From Campylobacter lari (lineage in GTDB: Bacteria > Campylobacterota > Campylobacteria > Campylobacterales > Campylobacteraceae), in the NCBI RefSeq assembly GCF_001017575.1, contig NZ_CP011372.1, positions 558,001-622,000 of the forward strand: DNA of 64,000 nucleotides. Direction: 5' to 3'. Made by a program: the position numbers and the translations under genes. This document shows positions 49,771-60,140 of the stretch, piece after piece. The first letter of the stretch is position 1. Every line of letters begins with the position of its first letter. The notes below the pieces were generated by a model. That model did no database searches and was not told the DNA's origin. It was given only the letters and a program-made list of their open reading frames with translations.

Positions 49771-49781
49771 TAAGGAAAAAG

Positions 49782-50249
49782 ATGTTTCATATAGTCTTAG
49801 TTGAGCCTCGCATACCGCAAAATACAGGAAGTATAGGTAGAATGTGTTTTAATGCAGGATTTACTTTGCATATTATTAATCCACTTTTTAGTATTGATGA
49901 AAAGGCGGTTAGAAGAGCAGGGCTTGATTATTGGAAAAAGTTAAATCCTTTATTATGGGATAATTTAGAAGATTTTTTAAAAAAATATGAAAAATTTCAA
50001 GATAGATTTTTCTTTGCAACAACTAAAACCACTCAAGCTTATTTTGACGTAAATTATCAAAAAGGCGATTTTTTGTTTTTTGGAAGTGAAAGCTTTGGTT
50101 TACCTATGGATTTAATGCAAAAAAAATGGGAAAATGCTATTACTATACCGATGAAAGATTGTGGCAGAAGTTTAAATTTAGCTACAAGTGTAGGCATAGT
50201 GAGTTATGAAGCTTTGAGGCAAAATTTTGCCTCTTTTGAAAAATTTTAA
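49782..50249 (+). CDS. trmL: tRNA (cytidine/uridine-34 2'-O)-methyltransferase TrmL
   Basis: A 155-residue SPOUT enzyme. [20 protein letters not shown] is the N-terminal motif, [10 protein letters not shown] motif 2, and [20 protein letters not shown] the knotted SAM-binding motif 3. It methylates the wobble ribose of tRNA-Leu isoacceptors. Full length (TrmL about 155). It is the first host gene after the prophage; integration leaves it intact. It overlaps the convergent ATPase gene by 4 bases. Confidence 0.9.
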   Translation: MFHIVLVEPRIPQNTGSIGRMCFNAGFTLHIINPLFSIDEKAVRRAGLDYWKKLNPLLWDNLEDFLKKYEKFQDRFFFATTKTTQAYFDVNYQKGDFLFFGSESFGLPMDLMQKKWENAITIPMKDCGRSLNLATSVGIVSYEALRQNFASFEKF

Positions 50250-50974
50250 TGATTTAAAACTTGATTTAAAAATTCTTTCAATCTTTCATTTTTTGGGTTT
50301 TCAAAAGCTATTTTAGGACATTCATCTACTGCTATAATGCCTTTATCCATAAAGAAAATTCGATTAGCTACATTTCTTGCAAAGCCCATTTCATGTGTAA
50401 CTACAAGCATGGTTAAACCTTCTTTAGCCACTTCTTTCATGATGTTTAAAACCTCACCTATCATCTCAGGATCTAAAGCCGAAGTTGGCTCATCAAATAA
50501 AATCACATCAGGATTCATCATCAATGATCTTGCTATAGCAATACGCTGTTTTTGTCCACCTGAAAGCTTGTGAGGAAAATAGCTTTCTTTATCGCTTAAG
50601 CCAACTTTTTTGAGTAGTTCCCGCGCTTTTTTTACTGCTTCATCTTTGCTCATGATTTTAGTTTGTACTGGTGCTAAGCATAAATTTTCTAAAACATTTT
50701 TATTATTAAAAAGATTAAAATGTTGAAACACCATGCTTACTTTTTGACGAATTTTATTGATATCTGCTTTTTTATCAAGTATATTGACATTATTAATATA
50801 AATATTACCACTATCTGGTGTTTCAAGTTTGTTTAAGCAGCGTAAAAAAGTACTTTTTCCGCCTCCACTAGGCCCTATAATAGCAATAATATCGCCTTTA
50901 TGCACTTCAACACTAATATCTTTTAAAACTTCTAAATCTCCGTATTTTTTAATCAAATTTTCTATTTTAATCAT
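50246..50974 (-). CDS. Polar amino-acid ABC transporter, ATP-binding protein
   Basis: A 242-residue ABC ATPase: Walker [11 protein letters not shown]-loop MVFQHFNLF, signature LSGGQKQR, Walker [16 protein letters not shown]-loop VVTHEMGFA. The GlnQ/HisP class matches polar amino-acid uptake. It overlaps the permease gene by 8 bases. No binding protein adjoins; the lipoprotein at 5822 is a possible partner. Confidence 0.92.
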   Translation of the reverse strand: MIKIENLIKKYGDLEVLKDISVEVHKGDIIAIIGPSGGGKSTFLRCLNKLETPDSGNIYINNVNILDKKADINKIRQKVSMVFQHFNLFNNKNVLENLCLAPVQTKIMSKDEAVKKARELLKKVGLSDKESYFPHKLSGGQKQRIAIARSLMMNPDVILFDEPTSALDPEMIGEVLNIMKEVAKEGLTMLVVTHEMGFARNVANRIFFMDKGIIAVDECPKIAFENPKNERLKEFLNQVLNH

Positions 50975-51728
50975 GTTTATTTAATCTCACTTCTATAAAT
51001 CTTGCAATGAGTGTTAAAAATTTAACACTTACATAATACACAAGTCCTGTAAAAATAATAGGTTTAGGGTTATAATAAATTGCTTGTAAGCTTTTACTTT
51101 GCATGGTAATGTCCATAACACTAATATAACCTACTATTGAAGTTTCTTTAAATAAGGAAATAAATTCATTCATTAAAGAAGGTAAAATGTTTTTAATTGC
51201 TTGTGGGAAGATGATTAGTCTCATAGAAGCAGAATAATTAAGCCCCATTGCTCTTGCTGCTTCCATTTGTCCTTTATCTACGCTTTGAATTCCACTTCTT
51301 ACGATTTCAGCTACATAAGCAGAGCTATTAAGCCCAAGCGCGATAATAGCTACATAAAAATTATCACTCCAAGTAGCAAAAATCACTACTGAAAAAATTA
51401 AAAGTTGTAAAAGCAGTGGGGTTCCACGTATAATGTCTATGTATTCATCTATAATAAAATTTAAACTTTGGATTTCTAAAAATCTTAAAAATGCTAGGAA
51501 AAAACCAAGCACTATTCCTATTAAAATTCCACCCACTGTTAAACCAAGTGTTGTGAAATAACTATGAACATAAGCTTTGGCTTCTATAGTATAAGCATAT
51601 TCACCTGTGGCTAAACCATTTTGATCTTTAACTTGTAAAATTTCAATAGGGAATGAAAAATAAGCCCAAAAAACAATAATGGCAAAAAATACAAAAATTT
51701 TCATCGTATTTTGTTTCAACTTACGCAC
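50967..51728 (-). CDS. Polar amino-acid ABC transporter, permease
   Basis: A 253-residue membrane protein of the HisM/GlnP family with five or so helices. The EAA loop is [20 protein letters not shown] then [11 protein letters not shown]. Starts at GTG 51728, but AAGG lies too close to it; a TTG at 51719 has better spacing. It makes the channel for the ATPase gene that follows. Confidence 0.88.
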   Translation of the reverse strand: MRKLKQNTMKIFVFFAIIVFWAYFSFPIEILQVKDQNGLATGEYAYTIEAKAYVHSYFTTLGLTVGGILIGIVLGFFLAFLRFLEIQSLNFIIDEYIDIIRGTPLLLQLLIFSVVIFATWSDNFYVAIIALGLNSSAYVAEIVRSGIQSVDKGQMEAARAMGLNYSASMRLIIFPQAIKNILPSLMNEFISLFKETSIVGYISVMDITMQSKSLQAIYYNPKPIIFTGLVYYVSVKFLTLIARFIEVRLNKHD

Positions 51729-51940
51729 CTTATAAAATTTTAAAAATCTAAGTGTATAAAAATTAAGTTTTCTTTTTACTTAAAGGTGTCTTATGTGATT
51801 TTATTACTAGTATTTTGAGTTAAATTTTCACATAGCTTTAAAAAATAAAATAAATTTAACCTAAAATTATATTTTTTTTATGACAAATTCATTTTTTTAT
51901 GATAAATTTATGCTCAGAAATTATAAAAAAGGAGATAAAT

Positions 51941-53383
51941 ATGGATTTAATATCCCAATTTGTTGCCTTTGTGAATAATCAGTATTATTCTATTTTAGTA
52001 ATTTTACTTATTGTCACAGGGTTTTATTATAGTTATTTGACGGGTTTTGTGCAATTTCGAATGCTTCCTTATGTGTTTGATATCTTAACAGAAAAGCAAG
52101 AAAAGCATGAAAAGCACCATATTACTCCTTTTCAAGCTTTGATGATTTCAACAGCTTCAAGAGTTGGTATAGGAAATATCGCAGGTATTGCAGTAGCTGT
52201 TGTTTTGGGTGGGCCAGGTGCTTTGTTTTGGATGTGGGCTATGGCGTTTTTTGGTGGTGCCTCAGCTTTTGCAGAAAGTACTTTAGCACAGGTTTATAAA
52301 AGTCGTGATGGTAAAAGTTTTAAAGGTGGTCCTGCTTATTATATTAGCAAAGCCTTAAATTTAAAATGGCTTGGAGCTATATTTGCGGTGATTTTAATCA
52401 TTACTTATGCTTATGGATTTAATGGTCTTCAAAGTCAAACTATGACTTCAGCATTTGAGTTTTATTATAAAGGTATGGTTGATGCTAGTGAAGTAAGCTT
52501 TGCTCAAAGTTGGTGGCCTATTGTAATAGGAGCAATTTTAGCTGTTTTTGCAGCTTATATGTTTTTTGGCGATCATACTAAAATAGGTAAAGTAAGCTCA
52601 GTTATCGTTCCTATTATGGCGATGATTTATGTTGGTTTATCTATCATAGCAATGTTTATGAATTTTGATAAAATTCCTGAAGTGTTTTCTATGATTTTTA
52701 AAAGTGCTTTTGATTTTGAAGCTATTTTTGGTGGATTTGCAGGTTCTGCTTTGGTTATAGGTATAAAAAGAGGATTATTTTCTAATGAAGCGGGTATGGG
52801 TTCAGCGCCAAATGCAGCAGCTTCAGCTCTTACAACTCATCCTGCAAAACAAGGGGTTATTCAGGCATTTTCTGTATTAATTGATGTGATTATTTGTACA
52901 AGTTCAGGATTTTTAGTGTTATTTTCACTTGCTTATGCAAATAATATCGGCGTAGATGGTAAGCCTATTTTAACAGCACTACCTTTGGTGCAAGAATCCA
53001 TGAAAGAATATTATGGAAATTTAGGTGTGCATTTTACTACTGTTAGTATAGTTTTATTTGCTATTACTTCTTTGATAGGAAATTATTATTATGCTCAAGC
53101 AAATATTAAATACCTTACTCAAAATCCTATTATTATCAATCTTTTTAAAGCAAGCGCTGTGCTTATGATTTTTATTGGTGCAAATATGGATTTAAAATTT
53201 GCGTGGGATTTAGCTGATACTACCATGGCGTTTATGGCTACGATTAATATCATTTCTATTTTATTGCTTGGTGGTATAGTGAAAAAGGTATTAAAAGACT
53301 TTAGCGAGCAAAAAAGACAAGGCAGAGATCCGGTATTTAGTGCTTCAAAACTTGGTATTAAAAACGCAGAGTGTTGGGACTAA
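51941..53383 (+). CDS. Sodium:alanine/glycine symporter (AGCS family)
   Basis: A 480-residue polytopic carrier with about ten helices. Family markers are QALMISTASRVGIGNIAGIA, GGPGALFWMWAMAFFGGASA, FKGGPAYYISKAL and FSNEAGMGSAPNAAA. It imports alanine or glycine with sodium. I chose ATG 51941 because AAAAAGGAGATAAAT precedes it; the upstream in-frame ATG at 51899 has no site. Its stop overlaps the next small gene (TAATG). Confidence 0.9.
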   Translation: MDLISQFVAFVNNQYYSILVILLIVTGFYYSYLTGFVQFRMLPYVFDILTEKQEKHEKHHITPFQALMISTASRVGIGNIAGIAVAVVLGGPGALFWMWAMAFFGGASAFAESTLAQVYKSRDGKSFKGGPAYYISKALNLKWLGAIFAVILIITYAYGFNGLQSQTMTSAFEFYYKGMVDASEVSFAQSWWPIVIGAILAVFAAYMFFGDHTKIGKVSSVIVPIMAMIYVGLSIIAMFMNFDKIPEVFSMIFKSAFDFEAIFGGFAGSALVIGIKRGLFSNEAGMGSAPNAAASALTTHPAKQGVIQAFSVLIDVIICTSSGFLVLFSLAYANNIGVDGKPILTALPLVQESMKEYYGNLGVHFTTVSIVLFAITSLIGNYYYAQANIKYLTQNPIIINLFKASAVLMIFIGANMDLKFAWDLADTTMAFMATINIISILLLGGIVKKVLKDFSEQKRQGRDPVFSASKLGIKNAECWD

Positions 53384-53523
53384 TGATAGATTATATTATT
53401 ATTGCTTTGTTTGTAGCTTTTATGGTTTTTCTTGTGTTTGGCTTTAACCGCCAAATGCAAGAAAAAGCTAAACAAAGAGAAGAAAAACTAAAAACAAAGA
53501 AAGATTTTAAAAAAAATAGGTAA
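53383..53523 (+). CDS. Small membrane protein (46 residues)
   Basis: ATG 53383 overlaps the symporter stop by one base. A single helix (IIIALFVAFMVFLVFGF) is followed by a basic, Lys/Gln/Glu-rich tail (EKAKQREEKLKTKKDFKKNR). It probably sits in the inner membrane with the tail inside. It precedes glyS by 33 bases. Function unknown. Confidence 0.65.
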   Translation: MIDYIIIALFVAFMVFLVFGFNRQMQEKAKQREEKLKTKKDFKKNR

Positions 53524-53556
53524 AATACACTAAAAATTTTTAAAAAAGAGTGTAAA

Positions 53557-55551
53557 ATGAAATTGTTAATAGAAATAGGCACAGAAGAACTTCCTGCTAT
53601 TCCTTTATTAAAAGAGCTTCCAAATATTACTAAAAAATGGGAAAAGATTTTACAAGAGTATCATTTAGAATCTGAATTTAAATTTTTCTATACTCCTAGA
53701 AGATTAGTTTTTATTCATGAAAATTTTAAAGAAAAACAAGATGATTCTTTTGTGGAATTTATAGGTGCACCTAGGGCGATAGCTTATAAAGATGGAAAGC
53801 TTACTCAAGCAGGGCTTAGTTTTTTAGAAAAAAGTGGTTTAAAAGAAGAAGAGCTTGAATTTAAAGAAATTAAAGGCAAAGAAGTCTTGTATTGTCAAAA
53901 ACAAGTGCAAGGATTACAGAGCAAAGCAGTTTTAGCTCAAATGATTGAAGCTTTCTTAAAAAGCTTGAGCTTTGGTAAAACTATGAGATGGGGCGATGGT
54001 AGTTTTGAATTTATTAGAGCTATTCGCTCGCTTTGTTGTGTATTAAATGATGAGTTGATTGAGTTTGAAAGCTATGGCGTTAAAAGTGCAAAAAGTACTT
54101 TTGTACATAGAAGTGTTAGTTATGATTTGATAGCTTTTGCGAATATTGATGAGTATTTTAAAACTTTAGAGCAAAATTATATTATTTTAGATCAAGAACA
54201 AAGAAAAAAGCTTATCATTGAACAGTTAAAGATGCTTGAAAAAGAAAATGATATTACTATTGCAGAAGATGATGAGCTTTTAGCTGAGGTTGTAGCTATT
54301 ACAGAGTATCCAAAGGCATTATTAGGGCATTTTGAAAAAGAGTATTTAGAAATCCCAAGTGAGGTAATCATCACTTCCATGAGAGAAAACCAACGCTATT
54401 TTGCAGTATTTAAAAACAATACTTTAAGCAATCATTTTATTGTAGTTTCTAATGCGGTTTGCGAGGATTATTCTAAAATCATTAATGGAAATGAAAGAGT
54501 TTTAAGAGCAAGATTAAGTGATGCGATGTTTTTTTGGAAAAATGACTTAGCACAGGGCTTAAATAATGATAAAATAAGCCAAATGGTTTATCTTGAAGGA
54601 CTTGGAACCTTAAAAGATAAAATCATTAGAGAACAAAAAATCGCTGCTAAGCTTTGTGAGGTTTTTGCTAATACTCAAAAAGATGAAATCTTAAAAGCCA
54701 TAGAATACTCAAAAGCTGATCTAAGTACTCAAATGGTGTATGAATTTACTGATCTTCAAGGCATTATGGGATCTTATTATGCCAAGGCTATGGGTATGAG
54801 CGATGAGCTTGCTTTGGCGATTAAAGAACAATACCTTCCAAATGGCGATAATTCAGCTATGCCAAGTAATGAATTTAGTTCTATTGTAGCTTTAGCTTAT
54901 AAATTTGATACACTTATGGGGCTTTTTTCGATGGGAAAAATCCCAAGTGGTACAAAAGATCCTTATGCTTTAAGAAGAGCAGCAAATGGTGTTTTAAAAA
55001 TTATCCTAGCTTTAAATAAAAATTTTGATCTTAAGATATTTTTAGAAGCAATAGCTAGTGAGTATAAAAGCTTTGATTTGAAAATTTTATTAGATTTTAT
55101 CTTAGAGCGTTTATATACTTTTTATGAAGTAAATGCTTCTTTTGTTAAAGCTGTGCTTAGCTCTAAAACTTATGATGTTATTTATATTGATTCTTGTATT
55201 AAAGCTTTGATTCAAAGTGCAAATAAGGCAGATTTTAGTCAAAATTTTGCTACCTTTAAGCGTTTGGCGAATATTGCAGTATTGAGTGAAGTTCAAATTA
55301 ATGAAAATTTGTTTAATACTCAAGAGGAAAAAGATTTATATCAAGCTTTTATGCAGTGTAAAACAAAAGAAAATAATACACAAGAGCTTTTAGAAAGTCT
55401 TTTTGCGCTAAAACCACAAATTGATGCTTTTTTTGATAAAGTGATGATTAATGACAAAGATGAAAATATCAAAAATAATCGCCAAGCTTTGGTGTGTGCA
55501 ATTTATCGTGAGTTTTTAAAAATAGCTGATATTAAAGAGCTTAGTGTATGA
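53557..55551 (+). CDS. glyS: Glycyl-tRNA synthetase beta subunit
   Basis: A 664-residue GlyRS beta subunit beginning LLIEIGTEELPAIPLLKEL. Further markers are FYTPRRLVF, GKTMRWGDGSFEFIRAIRSL, the ITSMRENQRYFAVF segment, GIMGSYYAKAMG and KDPYALRRAANG (HD-like region). It acts as an alpha2beta2 enzyme with GlyQ. RBS AAAGAGTG. It overlaps the M23 gene by 4 bases. Confidence 0.95.
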   Translation: MKLLIEIGTEELPAIPLLKELPNITKKWEKILQEYHLESEFKFFYTPRRLVFIHENFKEKQDDSFVEFIGAPRAIAYKDGKLTQAGLSFLEKSGLKEEELEFKEIKGKEVLYCQKQVQGLQSKAVLAQMIEAFLKSLSFGKTMRWGDGSFEFIRAIRSLCCVLNDELIEFESYGVKSAKSTFVHRSVSYDLIAFANIDEYFKTLEQNYIILDQEQRKKLIIEQLKMLEKENDITIAEDDELLAEVVAITEYPKALLGHFEKEYLEIPSEVIITSMRENQRYFAVFKNNTLSNHFIVVSNAVCEDYSKIINGNERVLRARLSDAMFFWKNDLAQGLNNDKISQMVYLEGLGTLKDKIIREQKIAAKLCEVFANTQKDEILKAIEYSKADLSTQMVYEFTDLQGIMGSYYAKAMGMSDELALAIKEQYLPNGDNSAMPSNEFSSIVALAYKFDTLMGLFSMGKIPSGTKDPYALRRAANGVLKIILALNKNFDLKIFLEAIASEYKSFDLKILLDFILERLYTFYEVNASFVKAVLSSKTYDVIYIDSCIKALIQSANKADFSQNFATFKRLANIAVLSEVQINENLFNTQEEKDLYQAFMQCKTKENNTQELLESLFALKPQIDAFFDKVMINDKDENIKNNRQALVCAIYREFLKIADIKELSV

Positions 55552-56354
55552 GAAAAATTCTTTTTTTTCTATGTTTTTTAATTTTTACTTTAGAAGCTAG
55601 AGAGATTGAGCTTGTAAAAGGGCAAGTGGTTTTTTTAGAATTTGATAAAAGTAATTTTTTGCAAGTTAGTTCAAATTCTAAAAAACTTCCTTTTTTTGAG
55701 TATAAAAATAAAATCGTTGTTAGCATAGCTATGCCTTATAAAAATCCTAAAGATAGAAAGTTAATAGCTGAATTTAAAGATAATTCTAAAGAAGAAATTG
55801 ATATAAAATTTAGCGAAGGAAACTATAAAAAAGAATTTTTAAAAGTTAGTGCTTCTAAGGTCAATCCACCTAAAGAAACACTTGATCGCATTAGCAAAGA
55901 ATATCAAGAAGCTATTAAGGTTTATAATACTTATACTAATACAGCTTTATTTGAAGGCAATTTTACATACCCTTTAGAAAGTAAAATTACAAGTGATTTT
56001 GGAAAAGCAAGATTGTTTAATGATACTCTTAAAAGTTATCATAGCGGAACTGATTTTAGAGCAGCAAGTGGAACAAAAATTTATGCGAGCAATGATGGTA
56101 TTGTAAGGATTGCTTCAAATCGTTACTATGCAGGAAATTCAGTGGTGATTGACCATGGATATGGGATTTATTCTCAATATTATCATCTATCAAAACTTAA
56201 TGTAAAAGTAGGACAAAAGGTAAAAAAAGGCGAGCTTGTAGGTTTGAGTGGAGCTAGTGGTAGGGTTACAGGGCCACATTTGCATTTTGGAATTTTAGTT
56301 AATGGTGTGCAAGTTGATCCACTTGATTTTATCGCTAAATTTAATGCTTTATAA
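55548..56354 (+). CDS. M23-family metallopeptidase (secreted)
   Basis: A 268-residue protein with a signal peptide (ILFFLCFLIFTLEA). A C-terminal LytM/M23 domain has SYHSGTDFRAASGTKIYASN (first zinc His and Asp) and GPHLHFGILVNG (HLH). All zinc ligands are present, so it should cleave peptidoglycan cross-links in the periplasm and affect cell shape. It overlaps both glyS and the next gene. Confidence 0.9.
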   Translation: MRKILFFLCFLIFTLEAREIELVKGQVVFLEFDKSNFLQVSSNSKKLPFFEYKNKIVVSIAMPYKNPKDRKLIAEFKDNSKEEIDIKFSEGNYKKEFLKVSASKVNPPKETLDRISKEYQEAIKVYNTYTNTALFEGNFTYPLESKITSDFGKARLFNDTLKSYHSGTDFRAASGTKIYASNDGIVRIASNRYYAGNSVVIDHGYGIYSQYYHLSKLNVKVGQKVKKGELVGLSGASGRVTGPHLHFGILVNGVQVDPLDFIAKFNAL

Positions 56355-57307
56355 TGATAGCTTTTAGTGAGTTTTTTCAAAATTGGATTGATAAATATTA
56401 CTCCCAAGCTGTGAGTGTTGGCAAAAATGGAGATTTTTATACTGCAGTTAGTGTGGGAAATCTTTTTGGAGTGCTCTTAGCTAACCATTTTTTAGAACTT
56501 ATAGATGATAAAAAACTAACTTTACCGGTTGAAGTTGTAGAAATAGGGGCAAATGAAGGGCATTTAATGCTTGATTTCATACAAGCTTTATACACTCTTA
56601 GAGCTGATGTTTTAGAGCAGATTGAGTGTTTTATCATAGAGCCACATGAAAAGTTAAGATGTGCTCAAAAAAAACTTTTTGATGAGTATGATTTGGACGT
56701 GAAAATTTATAATTCTTTAGAAGAATGTCATTTTAAAAATGCCTTTTTTTATGCTAATGAATTATTTGATTGTTTTGCGTGTGAACTTATAAAAGATAGA
56801 ACAATGGCATATGTTGATGATGATTTAAACATTGTTTTTAAGCTTATGAATGAAGATCTTTTAAAAGAATGTGAAAAATATGCTATCACTAATAGTGAGC
56901 TTTGTATCTCTTATAAGCCTTTTTTATCCAAATTAAAACAAACTTGTGAAAAACTAACTTTTGCATGTTTTGATTATGCAAAAAAAGAAGAAAAAATTAG
57001 TATTAGAATGTATAAAAATCACCAAGTGTATAATCTTTTTGAAGAGAATTTAAAAGATTTTTTTGCTAAAAGTGATATTACATATAATGTAAATTTTGAC
57101 CATTTTTTACAAGTTTTAAAAGAAGAGGGCTTTGAAGTGTTAGAGTATAAAAACCAAAATCAAGCCTTAATTGACTTTGGCTTAGAAGAAATTATCGAGC
57201 ATGCTAAAAATACTAACCCCCAAATTTGTAAAAACTTTACCAGCCAAAGTAAAAATTTGATGTTTAACTTTGGCGATAAGTTTAAGTTTTTAGAATTTAA
57301 GCTTTAA
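56354..57307 (+). CDS. MidA-like SAM-dependent methyltransferase
   Basis: A 317-residue protein of the MidA/NDUFAF7 family (DUF185). It has KNGDFYTAVSVGNLFGVLLA, the SAM-binding VEVVEIGANEGHLMLDFI, FIIEPHEKLRCAQ, and the ANELFDCFACE segment. Relatives methylate an arginine in respiratory complex I, consistent with Campylobacter having complex I, but the target here is unknown. It overlaps the M23 stop by one base and the convergent ribBA gene by 11 bases. Confidence 0.75.
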   Translation: MIAFSEFFQNWIDKYYSQAVSVGKNGDFYTAVSVGNLFGVLLANHFLELIDDKKLTLPVEVVEIGANEGHLMLDFIQALYTLRADVLEQIECFIIEPHEKLRCAQKKLFDEYDLDVKIYNSLEECHFKNAFFYANELFDCFACELIKDRTMAYVDDDLNIVFKLMNEDLLKECEKYAITNSELCISYKPFLSKLKQTCEKLTFACFDYAKKEEKISIRMYKNHQVYNLFEENLKDFFAKSDITYNVNFDHFLQVLKEEGFEVLEYKNQNQALIDFGLEEIIEHAKNTNPQICKNFTSQSKNLMFNFGDKFKFLEFKL

Positions 57308-58319
57308 AATCACTGCTTGTAATATCAAGCCCAAAACCTTTTAAGCCTATAAATTCTTTATCGGTATTTTGACTTAGAAGTTTGATTTTTGAAATTTTTA
57401 AATACCTTAAAATTTGCGCTCCTATGCCGTAATTTTTAAATTGTGTGTTTTCTTGTTTTTCATTTTTCATGAAAATGATTACGCCACCTTTTTGGCTTAA
57501 AAACTCAATTTGTTTTAATAATTCATTAAATTTATTAGAAGTTAGAAGCTCAAAGTCGCTTCCACTAAGATAAAATTTAACATTCTCACATTCTTTCAAA
57601 GCGCCAAAGCTAAAAGCTATATGTTCATTTTCATTATGATCTTTAAAAGTCATTTTTTTAGCTTTAAAACCTGCTAAAATACTGTCTTCTTCTTTGATTA
57701 AAGAAATCAAACTTTCATTTTTTAAACGATACTCGATTAAATCTGAAATAGTAATCATATTAATAGCATGCTTTTTGCAAAACTCAAGCAAATCGCTTCT
57801 TCTAGCCATATCTCCATTATCTTTAACAATTTCACATATCACGCATGCTTCTTTTAATCCTGCCAAGCGACATAAATCCACTGTTCCCTCGGTATGGCCT
57901 GTTCTTTCTAAAACTCCGCCTTTTTTTGCTATCAAAGGATTAATATGGCCAGGACGCACAAAATCACTTGCCTTTGCATTATCATCAGCAAAAATTTGTA
58001 TAGTCATATCTCTTTCGTAAGCACTTACTCCTGTTGTTGCATTTTTTGCATCAACGGTTATGGTAAAAGCTGTTTCGTGATTTGATGTATTTTTAGGTAC
58101 CATTAAAGGTAGTTCAAATTTTTTAGCTAAGTTCTCACTCAATGCTACACACACCACACCTCTTGCGTGAGTAATGGTAAAATTTATTTTTTCTTGTGAG
58201 CTAAATTGCGCAGGGAAAATTAAATCTCCTTCATTTTCTCTATCTTCTGCATCTACCATTACTAACATCTTGCCATCTTGAAGTTCTTTTATAGCTTGTT
58301 CTATGCTTATATATCCCAT
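57297..58319 (-). CDS. ribB: RibBA: DHBP synthase with degenerate GTP cyclohydrolase II domain
   Basis: A 340-residue protein. Residues 1-200 are a full 3,4-dihydroxy-2-butanone-4-phosphate synthase: DAEDRENEGDL, THARGVVCVAL, RPGHINPLIA, RTGHTEGTVDL. The remaining 140 residues resemble RibA in length and in the YGIGAQILRYLKISKIKLLS end, but lack the zinc cysteines and catalytic motifs. The second domain is therefore probably inactive, and a separate RibA must supply GTP cyclohydrolase. Riboflavin synthesis, cytosol. Confidence 0.88.
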   Translation of the reverse strand: MGYISIEQAIKELQDGKMLVMVDAEDRENEGDLIFPAQFSSQEKINFTITHARGVVCVALSENLAKKFELPLMVPKNTSNHETAFTITVDAKNATTGVSAYERDMTIQIFADDNAKASDFVRPGHINPLIAKKGGVLERTGHTEGTVDLCRLAGLKEACVICEIVKDNGDMARRSDLLEFCKKHAINMITISDLIEYRLKNESLISLIKEEDSILAGFKAKKMTFKDHNENEHIAFSFGALKECENVKFYLSGSDFELLTSNKFNELLKQIEFLSQKGGVIIFMKNEKQENTQFKNYGIGAQILRYLKISKIKLLSQNTDKEFIGLKGFGLDITSSDFKA

Positions 58320-58426
58320 AAAATTATTCCTTGATAATATTTTTAAAAATATTATAGCATTTTTCTTGACATTATGTAAAAAATAATATATAATACCACT
58401 TTTAATTTAAAAATTACTTCATTTAT

Positions 58427-58501
58427 TGGGGTATCGCCAAGCGGTAAGGCAACAGGTTTTGGTCCTGTCATTCAGGGGTTCGAATCCCTTTACCCCATCC
58501 A
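58427..58501 (+). tRNA. tRNA-Gln (anticodon TTG)
   Basis: A 75-nt cloverleaf from TGGGGTATCGCC to the encoded CCA. Anticodon arm CAGGTTTTGGTCCTG gives TTG. T arm GGGGTTCGAATCCC. Confidence 0.95.
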
Positions 58502-58514
58502 CTTCATATGATGC

Positions 58515-58590
58515 CGCGAAGTAGAGCAGTGGTTAGCTCGTCGGGCTCATAACCCGAAGGTCGGGAGTTCAAATCTCCCCTTCGCAACCA
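58515..58590 (+). tRNA. Initiator tRNA-fMet (anticodon CAT)
   Basis: A 76-nt cloverleaf starting CGCGAAG and ending CTTCGCA-ACCA. The first base C faces A72 (mismatch), and the anticodon stem has three G-C pairs (CGGGCTCATAACCCG); both are marks of the initiator. It lies 13 bases after tRNA-Gln. Confidence 0.92.
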
Positions 58591-58829
58591 ATTCCCTATA
58601 AAATTTTTCAAAGAATTTAAATTAATTATAGAGTAAATAAAAAACTGTTAATCTTACTTTTAATGATTTTCATTAGTCTCTTGAGTATTGTTAATACCCT
58701 AATTAAACATATAAGAAATTTGAAATTATGTGCTTTTTGGCTTTAATATAAAACATATAAAAATAATCAAAATAGAATATAATTTAAAAAAAAGTTTTAA
58801 CCAAAATAAAAATACGAGATTAAATAAAA

Positions 58830-58906
58830 TGGTGGATTTAGCAGGACTCGAACCTGCGACCAACCGGTTATGAGCCGGTTGCTCTAACCAACTGAGCTAT
58901 AAATCC
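58830..58906 (-). tRNA. tRNA with CAT anticodon (elongator Met or Ile2)
   Basis: A 77-nt cloverleaf on the reverse strand, GGATTTATAGCTCAG ... CTAAATCC-A-CCA, with anticodon loop CTCATAA. The acceptor stem is fully paired, so it is not the initiator. Met and TilS-modified Ile2 cannot be told apart by eye. Confidence 0.9.
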
Positions 58907-58958
58907 GCCAGAAGTTAAAATAAAAATGTTATTATATCTTTATTTCCTTAATTTAAAT

Positions 58959-60068
58959 TTAGAATTTTATTTTTACCGCTTTTTCTATTGCTAAATATCT
59001 AAAAGTTATTAAATTTTGTAAAATTCCAAAGAAAATCATAAAGGTAGCAAAAGAACTTCCACCATGACTAAAAAATGGCATAGGTATACCAACAACAGGA
59101 GCAAAACCTATGGTCATTGATATGTTTACTGCTACATATATGAAAATAAATAAAGCAATGCAATTTGTCACTACTCTTGTAAAATAATCATCTTTGAGCT
59201 TATAATTTAAACTCAACAAATGAAAAATGAGTAAGGTATAAAGTAGTATGATTATAACTGCACCGATAAAACCAAATCTTTCAGACAAATATGCAAAGAT
59301 AAAATCACTCGTAGAAATAGGTAAAAATTTAAAATGTGTTTGTGTGGCTTCATCAGCCTTTTTTCCGCTCAAACCACCGCTTCCTATTGCAATGATGGAT
59401 TGTTTTACATGGTAACTTGGCTCTTCAGCTAAGAAATCATGAATTCTTTGTTTTTGATAAGGTTTTAAAAAATCACTATAAATAATAGGTGAAGCTATAG
59501 CTATAGCTAAAACAATACTAAGCCAAATTTTATAATTTACTCCTATAATAAAAAGTGTTCCAAAGCCCACTATTAAAAGTACTAAAGCTGTTCCTAAATC
59601 AGGTTCTCCTGCTATAAGTAAAAATGGGAGTAAGATATAAAAACTTAGCTTTAAAAATTGTTTTAAACCATAGCCATTATGAGGTGGTGGGTTTTGATAA
59701 ATCAAATAAGCTAACATTAAAATAAAAGAAGGCTTAAAAATTTCAGAAGGCTGTATGGTAAAATGCGTAAAAGGTATCTCAAGCCATCTTCTAGCACCAA
59801 GTTTTTCAACACCAAAAATATCCACACTCAAAAGTAAAGCTATATTAATCCAATATAACACGGGTATAAGCCACATTAATCTTCTTAAAGGTAAAAAGAA
59901 AAAAAATGCAAATCCTGCAAAACCCACTAAAGTATAGATAAATTGCTTTTCAGCTAAGCGTGTGTTTGCTTCATAAATTAAAAGAAAAGATATAGCTACG
60001 ATAGGTAACACTAAAAGAGGTTGAACAAAATCAAAATGCGTTAGAATTCTTCTATCAAGTTTTATCAA
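58959..60068 (-). CDS. rodA: Rod-shape SEDS protein RodA (MrdB)
   Basis: A 369-residue polytopic SEDS glycosyltransferase: GARRWLEIPFTHFTIQPSEI, AGEPDLGTALVLL, the QSIIAIGSGGLSGKKADEAT loop, and PMPFFSHGGSSFATFM near the end. RodA polymerises lipid II for cell elongation with PBP2. It is divergent from the pseudouridine synthase gene with a 72-bp spacer. ATG follows AAGGTTAGCTTTG. Confidence 0.92.
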   Translation of the reverse strand: MIKLDRRILTHFDFVQPLLVLPIVAISFLLIYEANTRLAEKQFIYTLVGFAGFAFFFFLPLRRLMWLIPVLYWINIALLLSVDIFGVEKLGARRWLEIPFTHFTIQPSEIFKPSFILMLAYLIYQNPPPHNGYGLKQFLKLSFYILLPFLLIAGEPDLGTALVLLIVGFGTLFIIGVNYKIWLSIVLAIAIASPIIYSDFLKPYQKQRIHDFLAEEPSYHVKQSIIAIGSGGLSGKKADEATQTHFKFLPISTSDFIFAYLSERFGFIGAVIIILLYTLLIFHLLSLNYKLKDDYFTRVVTNCIALFIFIYVAVNISMTIGFAPVVGIPMPFFSHGGSSFATFMIFFGILQNLITFRYLAIEKAVKIKF

Positions 60069-60140
60069 AGCTAACCTTTTTTACAAAATATTGTGTAATT
60101 ATATGCTAAAATTGCAAATTTTATCACAAGGAAATATAAT

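Noticed and set aside
58320-58426. FMN riboswitch before ribBA
   Set aside because: The spacer is short and AT-rich and shows none of the conserved RFN-element pairings.
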